From positions 1 through 19,262 of the forward strand of contig DJYW01000014.1 of NCBI GenBank assembly GCA_002450255.1: a DNA stretch of 19,262 bases, given 5' to 3'. Each line of letters begins with the position of its first letter. The stretch's first letter is position 1. The position numbers and the translations under genes are program-made. A model generated the notes under the pieces. The model searched no databases. It saw only the letters and a program-made list of their open reading frames with translations, and was not told the origin of the DNA. This DNA is from Gammaproteobacteria bacterium UBA6968 (lineage in GTDB: Bacteria; Pseudomonadota; Gammaproteobacteria; Pseudomonadales; Azotimanducaceae). This document shows, in pieces, positions 13,162 to 19,262 of the stretch.

Positions 13162-15828
13162 ATGTCTATCGTAATTAACACAAACATCGCCTCATTGAGC
13201 GCTCAGCGTGCGCTAGCGAAGTCCAGTGACGAGGTGGGCCTAGCTATGGAGCGCTTGGCGTCAGGTTCTAAACTTAACTCTTCAGCCGATGATGCCGCTG
13301 GTATGGCGGTATCAAAGCGCATGTCTGCGGAAGTAGCCGGTCTAAATATGGCTGTAAGAAACGCTGGCGACGGGATGGCTTTGACTCAAGCCATTGAAGG
13401 ATCTCTTGATCAGGTTTCTGACATGCTGCAACGCATTCGCGAATTGGCGATTCAGGCCGCAAATGCAACTTACTCTGCAAAAGACCGCTCTTATATCCAA
13501 GAGGAAGTAAATCAGCTGGTTTCAGAAATTAACCGCATTTCGCAAACGTCTAACTATAACGGCGAAAAAGTGCTCGACGGCTCGTTTACTAACAAAGCCA
13601 TTAAGCTGGGCATGTATCAGTCGGAAGAGATCGTGTTGAGCGTACGATCCATCGCGATAGACGATACCGGGGTAAACACCGTTTATGGCAACGGTCCTTC
13701 GGCACAGCTCGCGGCAACCACTGCTCCGGCAAACGAACTGACGGCGGCCGAAGATTTTACTGTGAGCGGACGTTTGGGAACGGTGACAATCAACGCGCTG
13801 GCCTCCGACAGTGCAAGGGATACAGCCGCGCGTATTAATCAATTTTCGAATCAAACTGATGTGACAGCTGCTGCACACACATACGCAAAGTTGGCTTCTC
13901 TGGATGGAACCGCCGGTACTTATAGCCTGAACATTAATGGCACCTCTACCGGCAACTTTAGTATTTCCTCCACATCCACAGCAGATGCGGTCCGCGCAAT
14001 CAATGCTGTGTCGGGCGCAAGCGGCGTTACCGCGTCATCAACAAGTAACGATGAAATTCTGCTTTTCAATGGAGATGGAGAAGACATCACGATTGAAAAT
14101 TTATCGACCGGATCGGATTTAACGGTTCAGAAACTGGATTTCCTCGGCGCGACAGAAATCGGTTCTGCAGTGCGGATGATGTCCAGCGGTGGCAATGACG
14201 CCGTCATTATCTCGGGATCAATCCGAGCAGACTCCGTCGAAACCTTTGATATTACGCAAGCAAACGACGGTGATAATACTGCTGCGATCAAGATTACTGA
14301 TGCGGCGTTTACCACCCTAACAGATGCGACCTACAACATTATGGTCAACGGGGTGGCGACTGAGATCACCCCTGCTGCCGCTACCGTTGCAGGTTTCCAG
14401 GCCGCGATTGATGCCACGAATCTCGCCGGAGACATCACGGTTGCTGACTTCGGTGGGCAGCTACAGCTGACTGGTTCTGAGACGCTGGGTGACTTCACTT
14501 TGCAGGATGCCAATGGGTTGGCAATTTTCATGAGCGCCGCCGATTCAACGGATGGCGAGGTCAAGAGCACGGACATTGCGACCGTTGCTACTACCGACGA
14601 TACATTATCTTCGCTGACCGCCGGTTCTTATATTATCCAGTCTAATGGCGTGGACTACGCGATAACGCCGGCGGCGGCCACAGTCGAGTCCTTTCAAACA
14701 GCAATCGATGCGACCGCCCTCAAGGGATTAGTAACGGCGAGTGCAGTCGGCACGAGTGCCGCTACAGACACCGCTGCCGTTAAAGAGACGGCTGAAGATT
14801 TAGCGAATCTAAACGCAGGCGCTTACAACATCATGGTTGATGGTGTTGCAACGGCTATCGCTCCTGGAGCAGCAACCGTAGAGGGCTTTCAAGCGGCTAT
14901 CGATGCGACTGATCTGAATGGCAGCATCACTGCCGCTGATGTCGGCGGTAAATTGCAGCTGACGGGTGTTGATACTCTTGGCGATATTGTTTTACAGGAC
15001 GCCGATGGTCTCGCCATCGCAATCACCGCGGACAATTCCACTGATGGCGCGGTGAGTGGCGCTGACATCGTCGGCGTTTCGACCACTACCGATGCTCTCG
15101 CGGATTTAACCGATGCCTCATATGTCATTAATGCCGGCGGTGAGGAGTACACGATCACGCCAGCAGAACCAACCGCTGCAGCGTTTCAGGCTGCGATTGA
15201 CGCAACCGACCTAACTGGGCTGCTTACCGCTAGCGCTGTCGGTGGCGCCGACGTCGAGCAACTTCGGTTGGTAGGTTCTGCCGGGTTAGGCGATTTTACT
15301 TTTGCAACCGCAGCCGGTGTCGAGGTAGCTCTTGATGCTGACAATACGATCACCGGTGCTCGAGGTGAACAGCTTCGCTTAACCGGAGCGGCTTCGTTAG
15401 GAGGCTTTACGCTCCAATCGGCCGCAGGCGTTGCCCTGGATCTCGACGCCAATAATTCCGTCCTCGGTGCTCGCAAAGTAAGTTATTTCCAGGATGAAAG
15501 TTCTAGTTTGAACACTGTTTCATCCTTAAACATTTCGACTATTGCGGGTGCCACTGCAGCTATAGCTACCGCTGATGCGGCGCTAAACCACGTTGCACAA
15601 ACGCGTGCCGATTTGGGTGCTATAGAAAATCGGTTGGAATACTCAATCCTCAACCTGATGAACGTTGCTGAAAAAACCGAATCGGCTAGATCTCGGATTG
15701 CTGACGCCGACTTCGCCTTGGAATCCGCACGTTTAGCTAAAGCGCAAGTGTTGCAGCAAGCGGGCACTTCAATGCTGAGTCAGGCCAATCAATTAAACCA
15801 GCTCGCCCTAGAGCTGCTTAGATCTTAA
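13162..15828 (+). CDS. Flagellin, long form, located between flgB and flgC
   Basis: The 888-residue product has complete flagellin ends. Residues 1-170 form the N-terminal D0/D1 part (INTNIASLSAQRALAKSS, DDAAGMAVSKRMSAEVAGL, NAGDGMALTQAIEGSLDQV). Residues about 790-888 form the C-terminal D1/D0 part (TRADLGAIENRLEYSILNL, SRIADADFALESARLAKAQ, ending LNQLALELLRS). Between them lies a surface domain of about 600 residues, with a flagellin IN-type motif near 240-315 and Ala/Asp/Thr-rich modular repeats at 386-771. Ordinary flagellins of this group are about 280-500 residues. The ribosome site is strong (AGAGGA six bases before the ATG). It lies 32 bases after flgB and 17 before flgC, so it should be transcribed with rod genes from the sigma-54 promoter. 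I see no transposon ends. Both ends being intact makes it a filament-type subunit, not a rod protein; when and where it is used is unknown. Confidence 0.93.
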   Translation: MSIVINTNIASLSAQRALAKSSDEVGLAMERLASGSKLNSSADDAAGMAVSKRMSAEVAGLNMAVRNAGDGMALTQAIEGSLDQVSDMLQRIRELAIQAANATYSAKDRSYIQEEVNQLVSEINRISQTSNYNGEKVLDGSFTNKAIKLGMYQSEEIVLSVRSIAIDDTGVNTVYGNGPSAQLAATTAPANELTAAEDFTVSGRLGTVTINALASDSARDTAARINQFSNQTDVTAAAHTYAKLASLDGTAGTYSLNINGTSTGNFSISSTSTADAVRAINAVSGASGVTASSTSNDEILLFNGDGEDITIENLSTGSDLTVQKLDFLGATEIGSAVRMMSSGGNDAVIISGSIRADSVETFDITQANDGDNTAAIKITDAAFTTLTDATYNIMVNGVATEITPAAATVAGFQAAIDATNLAGDITVADFGGQLQLTGSETLGDFTLQDANGLAIFMSAADSTDGEVKSTDIATVATTDDTLSSLTAGSYIIQSNGVDYAITPAAATVESFQTAIDATALKGLVTASAVGTSAATDTAAVKETAEDLANLNAGAYNIMVDGVATAIAPGAATVEGFQAAIDATDLNGSITAADVGGKLQLTGVDTLGDIVLQDADGLAIAITADNSTDGAVSGADIVGVSTTTDALADLTDASYVINAGGEEYTITPAEPTAAAFQAAIDATDLTGLLTASAVGGADVEQLRLVGSAGLGDFTFATAAGVEVALDADNTITGARGEQLRLTGAASLGGFTLQSAAGVALDLDANNSVLGARKVSYFQDESSSLNTVSSLNISTIAGATAAIATADAALNHVAQTRADLGAIENRLEYSILNLMNVAEKTESARSRIADADFALESARLAKAQVLQQAGTSMLSQANQLNQLALELLRS
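14317..15474 (+). repeat. Modular tandem repeats in the flagellin surface domain
   Basis: The encoded protein repeats two kinds of module. Module A (about 45-50 residues) starts LTDA-Y-I-VNGV, then ITPAAATV-FQAAIDAT. Module B (about 37 residues) runs QL-LTG---LGDFTLQDA-G-A, then D-NST-GA. A copies begin at nucleotides 14317, 14614, 14809 and 15106. B copies begin near 14452, 14944, 15256 and 15367. The order is A1-B1, A2 alone, A3-B3, A4-B4-B5, with B4 and B5 directly adjacent. A1-B1 and A3-B3 are each 99 residues long. Repeat identity is clear in protein and has drifted in DNA, so the duplications are not recent. The type of growth (unequal exchange in a surface region) is inferred. Confidence 0.85.
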
Positions 15829-15845
15829 TTTAAGGAGATAACCCT

Positions 15846-16271
15846 GTGAGTCTAGAAAGTATAATTGGAATTGCGGGCGGAGCGATGGATGCACAATCCC
15901 GTCGCTTGTCTCTTTCCGCGCAAAATATCGCTAACGCAGACGTTCTGGCCGGTAGCCAGGAGCAAGCCTACAAGGCCAAGCGCGTGGAGTTTCAAACCAT
16001 CTTACAAAACACGGTTGATGACCGTCGCCGCGAAACTGAAGGAGGCGTGCGCATCGGTTCTGAATATGAAGACGAAAAGATCGTGCCGGCTACTTATCAG
16101 CCTGAAAATCCTCTCGCTGATGATAACGGTTTTGTCTATCCATCCAACGTCGACTCAATGCTAGAAATGGTAGAAATCACGCAAGCGAGCCGCTCTTTTG
16201 AGAGCAGCATCGAAGCAATGAACACAGCGAAACAGCTGTCTATGCGCACCCTCGAGATTCTAAGGAAGTAG
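15846..16271 (+). CDS. flgC: Flagellar proximal rod protein FlgC
   Basis: The 141-residue rod subunit shows the family N-terminal motif (GGAMDAQSRRLSLSAQNIAN, then YKAKRVEF) and the C-terminal signature GFVYPSNVDSMLEMVEIT followed by SRSFESSIEAMNTAKQLS. Length is normal. Translation starts at a GTG (15846), supported by AAGGAG eight bases upstream. It lies 17 bases after the flagellin stop, with no terminator between, and flgD begins five bases later. It is an ordinary gene in an unusual position behind a flagellin. Confidence 0.95.
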   Translation: MSLESIIGIAGGAMDAQSRRLSLSAQNIANADVLAGSQEQAYKAKRVEFQTILQNTVDDRRRETEGGVRIGSEYEDEKIVPATYQPENPLADDNGFVYPSNVDSMLEMVEITQASRSFESSIEAMNTAKQLSMRTLEILRK

Positions 16272-16276
16272 TAACT

Positions 16277-16957
16277 ATGGATTACGCTAACGTATCTAAT
16301 GTCAAAATGTTCGCTGATATCGCTAATCCCGCTCAAGCGGGCCAGGCTGAGGACCCTTTAGACAAGCATGCTTTTCTAAAGTTGTTTACCACACAGCTGC
16401 AAAACCAGAACCCGCTGGATCCCGTTAAAAATGAGGATTTCATTGCGCAGTTAGCCCAGTTCTCGTCATTGGAAGCGACCACGTCGATGGCCTCTTCACT
16501 TGATCGTTTCGTAAATGATCAACGCGGCGAAACCATTATGCGGGGTGCATCATTAATCGGTAAGGGCGTATTCCTCCCGCAGCAAAGTTTTGCACAAGCT
16601 GGTGGACAGCCGATAGAAGGTTACATCGACTTACCCGTTGGTGCCGAGAGCGTGGAGCTTAGCGTAATCAACGCTGATACAGGTGAGATCGTAAATAAAA
16701 TCGCGCTCGGTTATCAGGAGGCGGGTTCAGTGCCATTTGTTTGGAATGGTGGCGACGCAACCGGCGCGCCGACGCAACCTGGCAACTATACCTTCCGCGC
16801 TGACGCCTTTAATGGCGGTAGAGCCCAAGGCGTGCCGGTTTTTTCTGAAGCGCGTATTCGTGGCGTTTCATGGGACGAATTAAGCAGTGAAGCGCTCTTG
16901 GAAACGACTGATGGCGAAGTCGTTCCGCTTAGCCTTGTTTCAAAAATCTCCGATTGA
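16277..16957 (+). CDS. flgD: Hook-capping scaffold protein FlgD
   Basis: FlgD caps the growing hook and is discarded after assembly. The 226-residue product carries the family N-terminal motif KHAFLKLFTTQLQNQNPLDP and FIAQLAQFSSLEA (about residues 30-72), which is the exported, hook-binding part. A tudor/Ig-like C-terminal region (about 80-220) includes WNGGDATGAPTQPGNYTFRA, a FlgD hallmark, and ends VPLSLVSKISD. Length is typical. The ribosome site (AAGGAAG) overlaps the end of flgC, and flgE follows after ten bases, so the three genes are tightly coupled. Confidence 0.95.
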   Translation: MDYANVSNVKMFADIANPAQAGQAEDPLDKHAFLKLFTTQLQNQNPLDPVKNEDFIAQLAQFSSLEATTSMASSLDRFVNDQRGETIMRGASLIGKGVFLPQQSFAQAGGQPIEGYIDLPVGAESVELSVINADTGEIVNKIALGYQEAGSVPFVWNGGDATGAPTQPGNYTFRADAFNGGRAQGVPVFSEARIRGVSWDELSSEALLETTDGEVVPLSLVSKISD

Positions 16958-16967
16958 GGATTAACGC

Positions 16968-19262
16968 ATGTCATTTTTCACTTCATTAACCGGCTTGCGA
17001 GCGGCGAATACGGAGTTGTCTGTATCTAGTAACAATATTGCTAATGTCGGCACGACTGGCTTTAAAAAGTCGAAAGCTTCCTTTGGCGACATTTTCGCGA
17101 CGTCCCCGCTTCAAAAGCAAAGCTCCGTAGTGGGACAAGGTGTTGCCTTAAACGGCATTCGCCAACAGTTCAGCCAAGGTAGCATTGAATTTTCTTCTAA
17201 CACGCTTGATCTGGCGATTTCCGGAGACGGGTTTTTTCCGATGAAATCTGCCGATGGCAATACCGACGTCTATTCCCGCAGTGGCGCGTTTACCCTGGAC
17301 CAGCAAGGACGCGTGGTAGACTCGGGAGGCCGTCTACTCATGGCTTCGCAGGTGGATGCAGTGGGTAAACCCGTTGGCGACGAACTCATCGGCTTATCTA
17401 TTCCTGCCCGAACAACCGGTGAGGCTGATCAAACAACCGACATTGGGTTTGAGCTCAATTTACCGGCTGATGCGGCAGTGATTGATGCGCCATTCAATAT
17501 AAACGACGCAACAACCTATAATAAGTCGTCAGCAATCACGGTATACGATCAGGCGGGCAAATCCTATTTGGCCAACGTTTATTACGTAAAGACTGCTAAT
17601 GCCTCGGCGGACACTGTCGGCGGCTCGACCAACAATCCGACTGCGAATGAGCCTGCGAGCAAATGGCAGACTTATATGTTCATCGATGGTCAGCGGGTTG
17701 TTCCAGATCTACAGCCCGCAGAAAACAATGATGGTGAAGCGCTTTACATCAATCAATATGGTGAGTTGAAGCCATTTTCAGAGATACAAAATGAGCTGGT
17801 GAATGCAAAGAGCCAGAAATTCACCTTAGACGGTTTGACGGACGTTAGGGATTCCGTACCGGCCACCCTGGAAGGTCAGGTTGTGCCGAACCAGCTCGGG
17901 TTTGGGCAAGGATTTAACTTCTTCAATGATTTAGCTGACGAAAATCCCACTTTTGATGAAGCGGCTTTAACCGAATTCGCATCAATAGATGTAGACGGCT
18001 CAGGCAATCCAGTAATGCTGAATCTTCTGGCGTTGGCGCAGCAGGATAAGGCCTTTACAGGAAACGAAATTGCCGAGTTCATTGAAGGTCAGCTGAACGA
18101 CGAGTTTGGTGACAAGCGTTATTTTGACTTATCGACAGAGGCTAACCGTACTTTCGAAGCGGTTTACAACGATGGTGATGCAGAAACAACAATCGCCATT
18201 GATTTAACAGATGACTTCCCCGATTTGCTTTCGCAGACTGAAGCCACCGAAGACCAAATTGTCGCTGCTATTCAGGCTCAGATCGACGCTGAATTAGGCG
18301 CTGGAGCAGTAACGGTTGGTTACGATGCGGTCGCCCGATCCTTTACTTATCAGGTAGAAGGTGCGCTTGCCGATCTGTCATTACAAGGCAGCAACGGTCA
18401 AACCAACGATTTGTTCCAGTTGGATGCCGTACCTAACGCGGTTGATGAGGATGGTTTTTATTCGGTGGATACGTCAGGCGACCCGGCGGTAGTTATTGCC
18501 AACGGTGAGTTGCGTCGTCCTGCGGATGAGCAACGCTACGGTATCGCAGTGACCTATAACAATGCGACGAATACTTTTTCGGTCGCGTCCGGAACCACCG
18601 GCGATAGCTCAGAAATTGAACTTAATTTTGACACCGGTACCGAGGCTGCCCCTAATTTCAATGCAGCCGCCGCGACGTTCCTAGGGTTTGCCGTAACTGA
18701 GGCAGATCCTGCAGTGAATGTTGTGACTTCCGACGCCGCTGTTCGAGGCCTTGATTCATTGCCGGCGGTTACCCGCGGAGGGCCAATAGGTACCAACGTT
18801 GAGGGCGTTTTCTCTGTTGGCGCAGACAACAATACCTTTGAGGTGAATGTAAACGACGTTAAAGGAACAATTAGCCTGCCGGTCAGTGAAAATTACACTA
18901 TGGACACCTTCACTAGTGAGTTGGAGCGTCAGATTAATCAACTTGAATCAGTCGATGGCGCCCAGGTGTCCGGTGTTCAGGTTGCTTACGACCAGGAAAC
19001 CAACAGCCTCAGTTTTACCACAGGTAATGTTGGTGATCAGGCGTTTATAAGCGTACGCGGCAGTTCCACCTGGGGCATGTCGAATGCTATGGCGGGCCGC
19101 GGTGAAACCACAACCTGGATCAAGCCTACCCAAGCCACCAGTGTGGTTGACGGCGTAGAGATACCTGAATACATCGATCAGTTTGGCGAAGAAACCATTG
19201 ATCCTGCCGGATTCGAGCAAGCGCCCGCTTGGTCGCCAGTGTTTTTGGATAAGGGTGAGCTT
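16968..19262 (+). CDS. flgE: Flagellar hook protein FlgE, partial and unusually long
   Basis: The frame is open from the ATG at 16968 to the window end (765 codons) with no stop, so the 3' end is missing. The start has GAGG eight bases upstream. The N-terminal D0 motif is classic (SLTGLRAANTELSVSSNNIA, then NVGTTGFKKSKASFGDIF), followed by the D1 segment with LDLAISGDGFFPMK, YSRSGAFTLDQQGRVVD and a long variable outer domain. Typical FlgE is 400-460 residues; here 765 residues have passed without the conserved C-terminal helix. The outer part holds two IN-like units that look related: one around 18215-18435 (IVAAIQAQIDAELGAGAVTV, then YDAVARSFTYQV) and one around 18838-19070 (FTSELERQINQLESVDGAQV, then YDQETNSLSFTT). 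The hook is therefore expected to carry a large outer domain. It is last in the operon within this window. Confidence 0.93.
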   Translation, partial: MSFFTSLTGLRAANTELSVSSNNIANVGTTGFKKSKASFGDIFATSPLQKQSSVVGQGVALNGIRQQFSQGSIEFSSNTLDLAISGDGFFPMKSADGNTDVYSRSGAFTLDQQGRVVDSGGRLLMASQVDAVGKPVGDELIGLSIPARTTGEADQTTDIGFELNLPADAAVIDAPFNINDATTYNKSSAITVYDQAGKSYLANVYYVKTANASADTVGGSTNNPTANEPASKWQTYMFIDGQRVVPDLQPAENNDGEALYINQYGELKPFSEIQNELVNAKSQKFTLDGLTDVRDSVPATLEGQVVPNQLGFGQGFNFFNDLADENPTFDEAALTEFASIDVDGSGNPVMLNLLALAQQDKAFTGNEIAEFIEGQLNDEFGDKRYFDLSTEANRTFEAVYNDGDAETTIAIDLTDDFPDLLSQTEATEDQIVAAIQAQIDAELGAGAVTVGYDAVARSFTYQVEGALADLSLQGSNGQTNDLFQLDAVPNAVDEDGFYSVDTSGDPAVVIANGELRRPADEQRYGIAVTYNNATNTFSVASGTTGDSSEIELNFDTGTEAAPNFNAAAATFLGFAVTEADPAVNVVTSDAAVRGLDSLPAVTRGGPIGTNVEGVFSVGADNNTFEVNVNDVKGTISLPVSENYTMDTFTSELERQINQLESVDGAQVSGVQVAYDQETNSLSFTTGNVGDQAFISVRGSSTWGMSNAMAGRGETTTWIKPTQATSVVDGVEIPEYIDQFGEETIDPAGFEQAPAWSPVFLDKGEL

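Noticed and set aside
13522..15767. Long minus-strand open frames antisense to the flagellin
   Set aside because: They arise from the GC-rich third positions and Ala/Thr/Asp-rich coding of the flagellin, and none resembles a known protein.
13130..15845. Insertion sequence or transposon carrying the flagellin
   Set aside because: No inverted terminal repeats, target-site duplication or transposase remnants are visible at either junction.

Overview
The window is a chromosomal flagellar gene cluster from a Gammaproteobacterium. GC looks close to 50 percent by eye. The gene set and the promoter logic both point there: flhA-flhF-flhG-fliA in one operon, an H-ring-type flgP/flgT pair, flgNMA divergent from flgBCDE, sigma-54 promoters in front of early and structural operons and sigma-28 promoters in front of late ones, as in polarly flagellated Vibrio and Pseudomonas. 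I cannot name the genus.

Layout. Positions 1-716 hold no gene I can support. Positions 717-1104 carry a decayed 3' part of an NnrU-family membrane protein gene, followed by a hairpin. From 6176 down to 1204 on the minus strand runs flhA, flhF, flhG, fliA (export gate, placement GTPase, number regulator, sigma-28), with a good sigma-54 promoter at 6306-6323. From 6451 on the plus strand a sigma-28 promoter leads into a tight five-gene unit: flgP lipoprotein, flgT-like, a LysM-like lipoprotein, a FliK-like protein and a short FlhB C-domain homologue. This unit runs head-on, with no spacer, into flgN (minus), followed by flgM with its own sigma-28 promoter and flgA with a sigma-54 promoter. After a 705-base divergent region, a near-perfect sigma-54 promoter at 12639-12654 leads into flgB, a complete 888-residue flagellin, flgC, flgD and flgE. 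flgE is cut by the window end after 765 codons.

How the genes work together. Sigma-54 would drive the gate and regulators (flhA to fliA) and the rod/hook genes. FliA then drives flgP to flhB' and flgMN, while FlgM holds FliA until it is exported through the finished hook-basal body. FlgA chaperones the P ring. FlgP/FlgT make outer-membrane-side rings. The FliK-like/FlhB' pair looks like an accessory export-specificity module.

Most unusual points: (1) a full flagellin gene inserted between rod genes flgB and flgC, with no room for a late promoter in the 32-base gap; (2) an FlhF that keeps its P-loop but has lost the other conserved SRP-GTPase motifs; (3) an FlgA with a tandemly duplicated SAF-like domain; (4) the FliK-like/FlhB' pair in a FliA-type operon; (5) modular tandem repeats in the flagellin surface domain and an unusually long FlgE.
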